A DNA stretch of 64,000 bases. It comes from Marinobacter oulmenensis. GTDB taxonomy: Bacteria > Pseudomonadota > Gammaproteobacteria > Pseudomonadales > Oleiphilaceae. Shown piece by piece: positions 1 to 6,563 of this stretch; the stretch's first letter is position 1, and each line of letters begins with the position of its first letter. The notes under the pieces were generated by a model, which had not been told where the DNA came from, did no database searches, and worked only from the letters and a program-made list of their open reading frames with translations. The position numbers and the translations under genes were made by a program. The stretch lies in assembly GCF_014201735.1 (NCBI RefSeq), contig NZ_JACHFE010000004.1:1-64000 (forward strand), in the 5' to 3' direction.

Positions 1-80
1 ATACAAATAACGAGGAAATAACGTCTGAAATCCGAGATTTCTGCTGCTTTGAATCAACATCGGCAAAAATCACCGGTTAT

Positions 81-674
81 TCAGACCTTCCCTAGAAGAG
101 CATCGTCAAGATCTGCAGAGTTAGAAAAGGTCACATCGACTTTTACTCTCTTGTAATATTCAGCGTTAAAAACCTTTTCCAAGGACTGCGCAGAAGTCAT
201 CTCACGAATACTCAATTGATATTCGGGAAAAACAGTTTGGGAGACTGGAACAATAACGTCACCCAAAACCTTCATCAGTTGATTTACGCTCGGCAACCCG
301 CGTTTGCGCTGAATCGCCAACGTATGGGACTCAAAATCGAAAACGAATGGAAACCCATACCGCTTACTAGTACTCCCCTTTCCACCCTTGAACTCGTCCT
401 CTTCGGTATAAAGGTTATGAACGCTGGCAACTTGATCAAATTTGATGAATTTACCCTGCGCATAATTTTCCTTGATCTCCACCTCAAACGGAGCAAAGTA
501 AAAATCGTTGACCAGACTACCCGAAACCCTTTCAAGGGCCATATCATCCTTTGCGCTCTGCATACGGGTTGCCAAATTCTGAAATAGACGTCGGTACCCT
601 TCCTTTCCCACTTCACCATGTGAATCAGTGTCAAGCGCTAGCAACTGAAGGTTGTAAAACTTAAATACCGCCAT
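81..674 (-). CDS. Unknown 197-aa protein, prophage cargo between Q and late genes
   Basis: I do not recognise this family with confidence. The 197-aa protein is soluble, with no signal peptide or membrane segment, and starts MAVFKFYNLQLL after an AAGGAG ribosome binding site 10 nt upstream. The middle has a GFPFVFDFES segment followed by a conserved-looking beta-rich region. The position just downstream of the Q-like gene and its terminator is where lambdoid phages often carry accessory (moron or exclusion) genes. Base composition is clearly AT-richer than the replication genes beside it, which fits recent acquisition. A distant resemblance in layout to RexA-like proteins (short N-terminal domain, then a GFP-F-hydrophobic stretch) is only an impression. 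Confidence 0.75.
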   Translation of the reverse strand: MAVFKFYNLQLLALDTDSHGEVGKEGYRRLFQNLATRMQSAKDDMALERVSGSLVNDFYFAPFEVEIKENYAQGKFIKFDQVASVHNLYTEEDEFKGGKGSTSKRYGFPFVFDFESHTLAIQRKRGLPSVNQLMKVLGDVIVPVSQTVFPEYQLSIREMTSAQSLEKVFNAEYYKRVKVDVTFSNSADLDDALLGKV

Positions 675-752
675 TCCTTGTCTTCTCCTTACTGATTAAT
701 AACCAGCAAGGGTAGACTATAATTAGCTTACACAGAAGCTCTACCGACAAGA

Positions 753-777
753 CAAAAACCCGGCACCAGGGCCGGGT
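753..777 (-). terminator. Rho-independent terminator downstream of Q-like gene
   Basis: On the minus strand, GCCGGG (776-771) pairs with CCCGGC (764-759) around a 6-nt loop, followed by TTTTTGTC. It lies between the Q-like gene and the cargo gene at 81-674, about 60-80 nt after the presumed start of a late promoter. This is the position of lambda tR'. Confidence 0.75.
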
Positions 778-840
778 CAACGGAGTATCAAAGGAGCTTG
801 CTGCAATCCTCAGATGCACTTTCTGCACCTTACGGAACTG

Positions 841-869
841 AGAGTAGTTATCTGCATGCAGCTTGTCAA
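841..869 (-). promoter_or_regulatory. Candidate late promoter (pR'-like) with palindrome in spacer
   Basis: Reading the minus strand, a consensus TTGACA (869-864) is followed after 17 nt by TACTCT (846-841), a weak -10. The spacer holds the 10-bp palindrome CTGCATGCAG (852-861). In lambda, the Q binding element lies between the -35 and -10 of pR', so this palindrome is a candidate Q site. The promoter is just downstream of the Q-like stop codon and just upstream of the terminator at 753-777. Confidence 0.5.
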
Positions 870-880
870 CATTTTGAACA

Positions 881-1222
881 TCATGTTGCGCTACCGAAAT
901 CGAGAGCAGCATCAATCCACGCCTCACCAGCCCCGAGCAGGTACCTGGCCCGCTCCCGGCTGCCCACACCAGACTCCCGGGCGATGCGGGCCAAGCTGAA
1001 CTGGCTCAGGTACGCCATGGTCACGATCTGCCCCATCATGTGGTCCCGCCGTTTCAGTTGGGCAATGGCGCGGTCCACGCTCAGGGCCTCATCATCCGGG
1101 CACACGGGCATAGCCACGCTGCTGCCCACCGCCAGGTTGACGCCTTTCACGCCCAGGTCCAGCCCACCGGCGCGTACCCAGTGGCCCCACGCGCTCAGGC
1201 GCTGCTGTGTGTCACTCAACAT
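881..1222 (-). CDS. Phage antitermination protein Q-like
   Basis: The 113-aa product resembles the phage antitermination Q family: an N-terminal LSAWGHWVRAGG segment, then DDEALSVDRAIAQLKRRD, then a helix-turn-helix-like stretch (SLARIARESGVGSRERARYLL) ending in GEAWIDAAL. Q-type proteins bind DNA at the late promoter and make RNA polymerase read through terminators, turning on lysis and structural genes. The start codon overlaps the end of the P-like gene by 11 nt, so it is the last gene of the early replication operon. The promoter and terminator immediately downstream support the assignment. It could instead be a DUF1133-like relative with the same role. Confidence 0.7.
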   Translation of the reverse strand: MLSDTQQRLSAWGHWVRAGGLDLGVKGVNLAVGSSVAMPVCPDDEALSVDRAIAQLKRRDHMMGQIVTMAYLSQFSLARIARESGVGSRERARYLLGAGEAWIDAALDFGSAT

Positions 1223-1709
1223 GGTTACCTCCCAGCAAGGCCTTCAGGCGCGCCATGCCTTTGCGGCCGACCTTACGCCGGTTTTGTTTTACGGCTTCCC
1301 CCTCCGGCAATGAGCGCCGGAAACGCCGGTGGGCCGCCGGGTGCCTCGTTTTGGCCAGCCCCAGTATCCGCCCTACATCCGGCCAGTAGAAATCCTCATC
1401 CCCCTCAATGAGCTTTTCCTTGGCCCGGCCCAGGGCCACCTCCAGTTGCTCCCAACTGAGGGCATCCACCTCGCCCGCCCACTCCCGGCGGGCCAGCCGA
1501 AGGGTTTTCTCATCCGACCACTGCAGGGTGAAACGGTGCCCGTAAATCAACCGCAGGCGATTGAAAAACAGAACCGTCTTACGCCTTTGCTCCTGGCTGA
1601 ATCGGTCACCATCGTTCAAGGGCGTAATCGGGGTCTGTGAGCTGTCTCTGGACTGCAGCCCGTTCGTCACGCTTTGAACGGCGCTGCTGATCTTGTGCAA
1701 CTGAGTCAT
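1212..1709 (-). CDS. Phage replication protein P-like (helicase loader)
   Basis: The 165-aa protein fits the replication protein P family of lambdoid phages, which recruits the host replicative helicase to the origin. Visible family features are FFNRLRLIYGHRF, then LRLARREWAGEVDALSWEQLEVALGRAKE, then DFYWPDVGRILGLAK. I chose ATG 1709 because it has AGAGGTG seven nt upstream. The reading frame stays open up to 1862 but that extension overlaps the O-like gene in a low-complexity composition. Even so, the start overlaps the O-like coding region by about 100 nt, more than the usual ATGA overlap in lambda. Confidence 0.75.
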   Translation of the reverse strand: MTQLHKISSAVQSVTNGLQSRDSSQTPITPLNDGDRFSQEQRRKTVLFFNRLRLIYGHRFTLQWSDEKTLRLARREWAGEVDALSWEQLEVALGRAKEKLIEGDEDFYWPDVGRILGLAKTRHPAAHRRFRRSLPEGEAVKQNRRKVGRKGMARLKALLGGNHVE

Positions 1710-2559
1710 GGGCACCTCTCTGATGCTGGTTCCGGGGTTGTTGGTTGAGCCTGTCCCGCTCACGGGCATAGCTCTCTGCGAAAGATTTGTAGTATTCAGG
1801 GCCGTCGGGGATGCGGCCCAGGTTGGCCTCTGCACTGGCCATAATCTGTCGCATGTCGCCAATGCTCAGAGCCCACTGGGTCCAGCATTGGTACACGGCG
1901 ATGAGCCGGGGCCGGGCAACACGGTGGTACGCCCAATGCCGTTCGCGGCCAAGGAAAGAGCCCCACTCCATGGGTGACTGGGGCTGAAAGGCATCGGGCC
2001 AGGCCTCAGCCTCGCGCCCGCCCGCGCCGGTAGAGTGTAGTGGAGTAGAGTTATACAGATGTGTGTTGTTCCCAGTGTCGCTCCCTGCGTTGTTCCCTGT
2101 GTTGCTCCCGCCCTGTTCTACCGGTTCAAATTCCAGTGATTTCGGCAGGTTAACCACCTTGGCGCTGTGTTGTTCCTCGTGTTGCTCCCTGTGTTGTTCC
2201 TTGTGTTGTTCCTTTTCCGGGCGGAGTAATCCGCTGTCAGCCAGCGGCAGTTTAAAAACAAGCCCCCGGCTGCGGCTGGAGCCGTGGTTAACCAAAAGCC
2301 CGGCCCGCTCCAGCTCCGCCACCCTGGCCCGCACACGCCCAACCGTCGGTGTATCCGCCCGTTTGCGCTGGCTGCCCCAGTCCGGGTCCACGGCGATCAA
2401 CTCGGCCAGGGCCCGGTACGACAGCTTCCGTACCGGGCCGCCGGCCACGCCACTGGCATAATCCATGTAGCGCCGGAACCCCCGCAGATAGATCACCTGT
2501 GCCTCTGCCGTCAGCCCCTGCAGGGCGCCGTCCTCGGCATCATTCCACTGTGAGCGCAT
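1606..2559 (-). CDS. Phage replication protein O-like (origin-binding)
   Basis: The 317-aa protein has an N-terminal winged-helix region (about residues 45-105: LSYRALAELIAVDP, then VGRVRARVAELERAGLLVN), a low-complexity linker (about 110-185) and a C-terminal domain with WTQWALSIGDMRQIMASAEAN, as in phage replication initiators that bind the origin and recruit P and DnaB. The linker contains EQHKEQHREQHEEQH and GSNTGNNAGSDTGNN, encoded by two blocks of 12-bp direct repeats that look like origin iterons (see repeats). In lambda, the origin also lies inside gene O. The gene is followed by P-like and Q-like genes, all on the minus strand. The repeats are in phase with codons, so they insert four-residue peptide units. 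Confidence 0.78.
   Translation of the reverse strand: MRSQWNDAEDGALQGLTAEAQVIYLRGFRRYMDYASGVAGGPVRKLSYRALAELIAVDPDWGSQRKRADTPTVGRVRARVAELERAGLLVNHGSSRSRGLVFKLPLADSGLLRPEKEQHKEQHREQHEEQHSAKVVNLPKSLEFEPVEQGGSNTGNNAGSDTGNNTHLYNSTPLHSTGAGGREAEAWPDAFQPQSPMEWGSFLGRERHWAYHRVARPRLIAVYQCWTQWALSIGDMRQIMASAEANLGRIPDGPEYYKSFAESYARERDRLNQQPRNQHQRGAHDSVAQDQQRRSKRDERAAVQRQLTDPDYALERW
2063..2110. repeat. Four 12-bp iterons inside O-like gene (block 1)
   Basis: Four contiguous 12-bp direct repeats at 2063, 2075, 2087 and 2099, with the plus-strand consensus GTGTTGYTCCCT and one or two mismatches each. With block 2 they make eight copies in one orientation. Candidate replication origin iterons bound by the O-like protein. 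Confidence 0.7.
2167..2214. repeat. Four 12-bp iterons inside O-like gene (block 2)
   Basis: Four contiguous 12-bp direct repeats at 2167, 2179, 2191 and 2203 (consensus GTGTTGYTCCYT), same orientation as block 1 and 56 bp away from it. The start of block 2 is 104 bp from the start of block 1. Copies three and four are identical. Confidence 0.7.
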
Positions 2560-2670
2560 GCAGCCCCCCAGCCTTTGAGTTCATTGCCACTAACCGTTGA
2601 AGTTTGATCATGGTGAGCCCAGCGCCGTTCGGGTAAGCTCTAAAAGCTAGCCACCCCAAAGGAGCATCCC

Positions 2671-2895
2671 GTGATTCCATATAAGGTTAAGTACCTGGAC
2701 GACCATCAGGCTGGCCGTCCTGATCGCTATGAGTCGGCTGAACCTCTGCAGATTGGAGATGTGGTGGAGCTGGATGATTTCCACTGCGTGTGTAACATCC
2801 AACGGCTTCAGACAATTCATCGGATAGACGTCGCTCGAGGCTGCGGATCCGAGAAGGAGGCAGTTCTCGAAGCAAAGTATTCAAAACGCCTATGA
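2671..2895 (+). CDS. Small phage protein of unknown function (74 aa)
   Basis: The 74-aa protein starts with GTG at 2671, eight nt after AAAGGAG. It looks globular and conserved in style (DRYESAEPLQIGDVVELDDFHCV, then RIDVARGCGSEKEAVLEA), but I cannot assign a function. It is transcribed opposite to its neighbours and its last 209 nt overlap the 3' part of the minus-strand gene at 2687-3184, so either both genes overlap tail to tail or one extends less far than its open frame. The strong ribosome binding site and protein-like composition favour it being real. Confidence 0.55.
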   Translation: MIPYKVKYLDDHQAGRPDRYESAEPLQIGDVVELDDFHCVCNIQRLQTIHRIDVARGCGSEKEAVLEAKYSKRL

Positions 2896-3184
2896 TCACA
2901 TCCCTGGCATAGTTCATGGCGTCGTAGTCCGCGTAGATCTTATAGGGGTGCATCAGACGCTTACGGACGCTGAGCGCGTCGGGTCTTCTGGTGAATGCCA
3001 GGTGTACGGCCTCCGCTATCCGTATATCCAGCGGCGGCCCGTCCTGAAGACAATCGTCACTCTTCCACCCTGCCTTGAGCTGCTCCAGCTCCCGCCGAAG
3101 TCGATTGTTTTCGGCCACAAGCGTCGGCATTTCTATGAACGTCTCACAGTGCGGACACTGAATACCTTTGATCTTTTCAAACAT
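2687..3184 (-). CDS. Zinc-ribbon-like coiled-coil phage protein
   Basis: The product has a CPHC knuckle near the N terminus, a leucine-rich coiled coil (LVAENNRLRRELEQLK), then a helical region (residues of the type DAMNYARDVIIGVLNTLLRELPP). Function unknown. It sits directly after the Cro-like gene in the leftward early operon, where lambda carries cII. I favour ATG 3184, which has AGAGG seven nt upstream; in-frame starts at 3229 and 3244 are possible. The last about 40 residues (PAPPHLQSAEVQPTHS) look like read-through over the convergent gene at 2671-2895. Confidence 0.55.
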   Translation of the reverse strand: MFEKIKGIQCPHCETFIEMPTLVAENNRLRRELEQLKAGWKSDDCLQDGPPLDIRIAEAVHLAFTRRPDALSVRKRLMHPYKIYADYDAMNYARDVIIGVLNTLLRELPPSRIRSLERRLSDELSEAVGCYTRSGNHPAPPHLQSAEVQPTHSDQDGQPDGRPGT

Positions 3185-3252
3185 GCTCTGGCCTCTCGAC
3201 GCACTCAAACTCGATCTGTTTTTGCTCATAGCCCCCCCATCCAAGTGGCCAG

Positions 3253-3489
3253 TTATGCGACAGACGCCTGCTCTGTAGACTCAGGAGACTGACCGTAAAT
3301 ATCCGGACGCATGGAGTACCGATCGATGGTGCCACCCTCAGCCCTCACAGCAGCCTCAAGCTTAAGCACATGTCGAGCCGGAACCCGGACCCATCCGTGC
3401 AGGCTCGGTGGCTTCACGTTACAGACTCTCGCCACCTTGGCCTGGGAGCCAAGACACTCCGCTAAATCATCCAGAATACTGATAGCCAT
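3253..3489 (-). CDS. Cro / YdaS-like repressor
   Basis: The 78-aa helix-turn-helix protein (LAECLGSQAKVARVCNV, then PPSLHGWVRVPARHVLKLEAAV) has the form of Cro or YdaS-type regulators, which end shortly after the HTH with a tail like RYSMRPDIYG. It diverges from the CI-like gene at 3616, forming the immunity switch, and heads the leftward replication operon. Expected role: shutting off the lysogenic promoter when the phage enters lytic growth. YdaS relatives are sometimes described as antitoxins of YdaT; no YdaT-like partner is seen here. Confidence 0.75.
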   Translation of the reverse strand: MAISILDDLAECLGSQAKVARVCNVKPPSLHGWVRVPARHVLKLEAAVRAEGGTIDRYSMRPDIYGQSPESTEQASVA

Positions 3490-3507
3490 TAGATACCCTC
3501 GTGTTAT

Positions 3508-3519
3508 CTATCGGGATAG
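3508..3519. promoter_or_regulatory. Inverted repeat at the Cro-gene promoter
   Basis: CTATC-GG-GATAG, arms of 5 bp, overlaps the -10 of the leftward promoter. Candidate operator for Cro or CI. Confidence 0.4.
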
Positions 3520-3545
3520 TAGACCAACGCTAACGCCGATGTCTA
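3516..3545 (-). promoter_or_regulatory. Leftward early promoter (pR-like)
   Basis: On the minus strand TAGACA (3545-3540) and TACTAT (3521-3516) are separated by 18 nt, leaving a short leader before the Cro-like ATG at 3489. A GTTAGC motif (minus strand, 3534-3529) lies in the spacer, shared with two other early promoters. Confidence 0.55.
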
Positions 3546-3574
3546 CACCAAAAACTAGCACCATGTTCAACAGG

Positions 3575-3606
3575 TTGACTTACCAAGGGATTAGTTAATA
3601 GCTAAC
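3575..3606 (+). promoter_or_regulatory. Candidate CI-gene promoter with operator-like repeat
   Basis: TTGACT (3575-3580) precedes an AT-rich TAATAG (3596-3601), with a short spacer of 15 nt, so the -10 is uncertain. The inverted repeat GTTA-ATAGC-TAAC (3594-3606) covers the presumed -10 and ends 10 nt before the CI-like ATG, as expected for autorepression. Confidence 0.4.
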
Positions 3607-3615
3607 ATCTGAGTC

Positions 3616-4020
3616 ATGACAAACGACACTGAAAACGCCAGAGCCGCCAGGCTCAAAGAAGCCGTAGAGAAAGGCCCGCTCAATATGAACGAGATAGCGG
3701 AAGAGCTTGGCGTTGCCAGGACCTCCGTCTTGAACTGGAAGAGACGCGGAGCCATCAACATCGACAACCTTAAAGGGATTGCCGAGTTAACGGGTTACCG
3801 CTTTTGGTGGCTGGCCTTTGGAGAGGGCCCGAAGACCTATTCAGAAGCAGACGGTGTATCAAATCAGTCTCCCCTGACCGATGTGGCCAAGGCTTCCCCC
3901 GAGCACGCGCGGTTGATCGAGTGCATATCCCACTTAACACGGATACGGGTACTCACTCCGGAACTCGCCGAGGGGATCACGGCTACGCTGAATGCGGTAG
4001 CTGCTTCAAAAAAAGACTAA
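3616..4020 (+). CDS. CI-like repressor, DNA-binding domain only
   Basis: The 134-aa protein has an N-terminal XRE/CI-type helix-turn-helix (LNMNEIAEELGVARTSVLNWKRRGAINIDNLKGIAELTGY), followed by RFWWLAFGEGP, typical of lambdoid CI proteins. The C-terminal S24/LexA-like peptidase domain is absent: after about residue 75 only a helical tail is present, so RecA-stimulated self-cleavage is not expected and induction would need another route, for instance the antirepressor at 13134. It diverges from the Cro-like gene across a 126-bp operator region. Confidence 0.75.
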   Translation: MTNDTENARAARLKEAVEKGPLNMNEIAEELGVARTSVLNWKRRGAINIDNLKGIAELTGYRFWWLAFGEGPKTYSEADGVSNQSPLTDVAKASPEHARLIECISHLTRIRVLTPELAEGITATLNAVAASKKD

Positions 4021-4050
4021 AAGCGCAATGCAAGTCAGAGAGAAATATCT

Positions 4051-4473
4051 ATGGCGAGTATTCCTAAATCATTCTGGCATTCACTTAGCTTTTGCATGGT
4101 TACAGTAACCGTTGTCTTACTCGTTATCGCTTGGAAGTCTTCGTCCGTTTCAATTGAGGTCGACAGCTACAAAGTGAAACTGAAATCTGTAGTGGTTGAT
4201 ACTAAAAAGGCTCAACAACAACTTGAACTAAGGCGTAAACGGTTAATTGACGCGGAAACATTACTTAAAGAACGTATAGACGAATTAAGCTACGTCACAA
4301 ACCAGCTCAAAAGCGATGAGTGCATCTCAGAACTCCCCAGACCATCGCGAGAAGATGCGTTCCTCCGCAGTATCGAGTTATTTTTAAGCACCGACAACGA
4401 TGCACAGCTCCAGTCTTTACAAGAAGCGATCAAAGGACTCAACAAACTTGAGTCAGGATTGGCAGAACAATAA
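4051..4473 (+). CDS. Membrane-anchored coiled-coil protein, prophage cargo
   Basis: The 140-aa protein has one N-terminal membrane segment (about residues 10-28, SFCMVTVTVVLLVIAW) and then a long charged coiled coil (about 45-95). Family not recognised. It follows the CI-like gene on the same strand 30 nt downstream, so it is probably expressed in the lysogen. That location and topology would suit a superinfection-exclusion protein, but this is inference. AT-rich relative to the prophage core. Confidence 0.65.
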   Translation: MASIPKSFWHSLSFCMVTVTVVLLVIAWKSSSVSIEVDSYKVKLKSVVVDTKKAQQQLELRRKRLIDAETLLKERIDELSYVTNQLKSDECISELPRPSREDAFLRSIELFLSTDNDAQLQSLQEAIKGLNKLESGLAEQ

Positions 4474-4596
4474 AAGCTGAGGCTTTAAGGCCCCAAGCAC
4501 AACAAAAGAACCACCGCAACCTCGACAGCAGAACAGGCATAAAGCTTAGGAAGAGCTTAAGAACAACACGGACCTGAACATATAAGGAGACCCAGG

Positions 4597-5424
4597 TTGC
4601 CCACGCAAATTGAACAAATCCTCATACTCGCGAAAACTTATCCATCTCCCAGCGCGAGCTATGTAGAAACCTCTTGTGTAGCTGGAATTACGGAACAAGG
4701 TGAAATGAGAAGGCTCTACCCCGTCCCTTTTCGCCTCCTGAAAGACAACCAGCAATTCCAAAAGTGGCAGTGGATTGAAGTCAGGACAGAAAAGGCCAGG
4801 GCCGATCATCGACCAGAAAGCCACCGGGTGTTCGTAGATACCATCAACTGTTACCACAGGATAGACACCAAAAATGCTTGGTGCGAACGCCGCCACTGGC
4901 TGGCGAAGATACCAACCTATAGCAGCGCTGAGGAAATTAATCAGGCACGAGAGAAATGCGGCGTATCCATGGCGTTACTGAAACCGGCCAGTATCGAATC
5001 ACTGGAAATACAAAAAGCAAGAAATAGCGACTGGACCGACGATGAAAAAGTCAAACTGATAAAAGACCAGATCCAAGGCAACCTTTTTTCAGAGCATGAC
5101 GCTACTAAAGAAATGCACCAGCTCCGAAAGGTACCTTTTGACTTTTATTACAACGTAACCTACCAGACGCCAAACGGTATAGTCAGAGACAAGCTCAAAA
5201 TCATTGACTGGGAGGCGTGTGCATTATACTGGAATTGCGTGCGGTCGCACGGACCTGAATGGCAGACACCTTTCAGAGAAAGGCTAGAGGAAAAGTTGTT
5301 GAGAAATGACTTGCAACTGCTGGTTGGCAACCAGCATCGGTTTCAGAGCCAGTGGCTCATAATCAGCCTGATCTACCCACCAAAAATCGACACATCTACG
5401 CCACTTCAGCAACCGCTTTTTTAA
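4597..5424 (+). CDS. Conserved-looking protein, partner of DUF488 gene
   Basis: The 275-aa protein starts with TTG at 4597, eight nt after AAGGAG. Its N terminus (ILAKTYPSPSASYVETSCVAGI, then RLYPVPFRLLKDNQQFQKWQWIEV) resembles a family of uncharacterised proteins that I recall beside DUF488 genes; no enzymatic motif is evident. It has aromatic-rich beta segments and a charged middle. It converges on the DUF488 gene with a 29-nt overlap of 3' ends. The pair sits in an AT-rich cargo block between the immunity region and the rightward early operon, a common spot for phage-encoded anti-phage functions, though no such role is shown here. Confidence 0.65.
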   Translation: MPTQIEQILILAKTYPSPSASYVETSCVAGITEQGEMRRLYPVPFRLLKDNQQFQKWQWIEVRTEKARADHRPESHRVFVDTINCYHRIDTKNAWCERRHWLAKIPTYSSAEEINQAREKCGVSMALLKPASIESLEIQKARNSDWTDDEKVKLIKDQIQGNLFSEHDATKEMHQLRKVPFDFYYNVTYQTPNGIVRDKLKIIDWEACALYWNCVRSHGPEWQTPFRERLEEKLLRNDLQLLVGNQHRFQSQWLIISLIYPPKIDTSTPLQQPLF

Positions 5425-5863
5425 GCCACTTCTTGCTGAGGTGAACAACTGAAAAATCCGCGATCTTCTGAACGGATTTGGCAACTAACGACCTGTGACA
5501 AAAGGTAGCATCTGCCTCAAAACACATTAGTGCACATTTTTTCGTAGAGGCCTCAGCAACCAACCTCCCCAACGCTTCATCTTGCTCCGCAAGATGATCG
5601 AGAAATTTCAGCTTGTAGCTCCCCCAATCGCCATCTTCTTTCAACTGGTGTCGAATCGGCTTTGGGCAACCGAGCTTCGGCATATGAATATATCCTATCC
5701 CAGCAGATTCAAGCGCTTCCCGGAGCTTTGTTTTTGAAAAACCTGGCTTTCTGGACAATGGAAGCTCCCGCACATCAACCAACGCATCAATGCCGGCATT
5801 CAGCAAAACGTTTTTAAACTGATCAACCCCCATGCCCTCGTAGCCAATCGTAAAAATCTGCAT
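5396..5863 (-). CDS. DUF488 domain protein
   Basis: The 155-aa product starts MQIFTIGYEGMGVDQF and continues LVDVRELPLSRKPGFSKTKL, then CALMCFEADATFCHRSLVA, the signature segments of DUF488. The conserved CFE and CHR motifs suggest a metal or nucleic-acid related site, but the biochemical activity of the family is not established. ATG 5863 has AGGAG six nt upstream; an in-frame extension to 5920 lacks one. The gene converges with the 4597-5424 gene. Their pairing, in cargo of a prophage, makes a two-gene accessory module likely. Confidence 0.8.
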   Translation of the reverse strand: MQIFTIGYEGMGVDQFKNVLLNAGIDALVDVRELPLSRKPGFSKTKLREALESAGIGYIHMPKLGCPKPIRHQLKEDGDWGSYKLKFLDHLAEQDEALGRLVAEASTKKCALMCFEADATFCHRSLVAKSVQKIADFSVVHLSKKWLKKAVAEVA

Positions 5864-5979
5864 TTCGTCTCCTGATGCAATCTCATTTCTCGGACGCAAG
5901 GGTAGCGATCGAACAACCACTTGTCACCTTACGGTCCACTCTACTCGCAATCGGTAAAGCGTAGAAAGGAACTTACACA

Positions 5980-6012
5980 CCCCGCAGGCCAGCGCCTCCG
6001 GGGCTTTTTTTT
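5980..6012 (+). terminator. Rho-independent terminator before the rightward operon
   Basis: CCCCG (5980-5984) pairs with CGGGG (5999-6003), and after one mismatch AGGC (5986-5989) pairs with GCCT (5994-5997); eight T follow (6005-6012). No gene on the plus strand ends nearby except the one at 5424, so it may insulate the pL-like operon or end an unrecognised small RNA. Confidence 0.55.
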
Positions 6013-6075
6013 GTGCCCGCACAACCTCCCCACCTCCAAAATTGTTCACTAACAGAAAAAAATAAGCACAAATAG

Positions 6076-6105
6076 TTGACGACAATGTTAGCCCTAAACT
6101 ACGAT
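6076..6105 (+). promoter_or_regulatory. Rightward early promoter (pL-like) with operator motif
   Basis: TTGACG (6076-6081), 18-nt spacer, TACGAT (6100-6105), 29 nt before the first gene of the rightward operon. The spacer contains GTTAGCCCTAAAC (6087-6099), 10/13 identical to the reverse complement of the repeat at 3594-3606. Candidate CI operator. Confidence 0.55.
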
Positions 6106-6134
6106 AAATCCATAGACTACGGTTATGGTGCTTT

Positions 6135-6563
6135 ATGGCTAACATCGCTGGCTCAGAATTCGAAATCCACGACCCCAACAACGCCCTCACCCCGCGCCAG
6201 CGGCAGGTGTTGGTGTGGGTGGTGGAAGGCAAGGAAAACGACGCCATTGCCATTCTGCTGGGCATCACGCTCGGCACGGTGAAGTTTCACATTGTCCGCC
6301 TGTTGCGCCATTTCAAAGCACCGAACCGGCAACTACTGATCAGCCGCGCCTGGAAGGCCGGGCTCATCAAGGCCCGCCAGTTGGCCATCGGCCTGCTGAT
6401 TTTCGGCAACGCCCTGCCGGGCACTGGCGACCAGCCGGTCACGGTGCGCATTCCGCGGGTTGCCCGGGTGCGGGCATCAAACCGCCGTGAGTCTGACGAC
6501 CACCCGATCATCCAGCTCAACAACCTTGCAGATCTCCACACCGGAGACAGGGAGGCAGCATGA
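6135..6563 (+). CDS. LuxR-type HTH protein, first gene of rightward operon
   Basis: The 142-aa protein has a LuxR/NarL-type DNA-binding domain at residues 17-65 (LTPRQRQVLVWVVEGKENDAIA, then ILLGITLGTVKFHIVRLL), here at the N terminus without a receiver or autoinducer domain. A hydrophobic stretch (about 82-92) and a basic tail follow. It heads the pL-like operon, so a role in regulating early or late expression is likely. The next gene starts inside its stop codon (ATGA). Confidence 0.7.
   Translation: MANIAGSEFEIHDPNNALTPRQRQVLVWVVEGKENDAIAILLGITLGTVKFHIVRLLRHFKAPNRQLLISRAWKAGLIKARQLAIGLLIFGNALPGTGDQPVTVRIPRVARVRASNRRESDDHPIIQLNNLADLHTGDREAA

Noticed and set aside
4597..5863. Claiming a named anti-phage system for the DUF488 pair
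   Set aside because: Neither protein has a defence motif that I can point to; only location and pairing support it.
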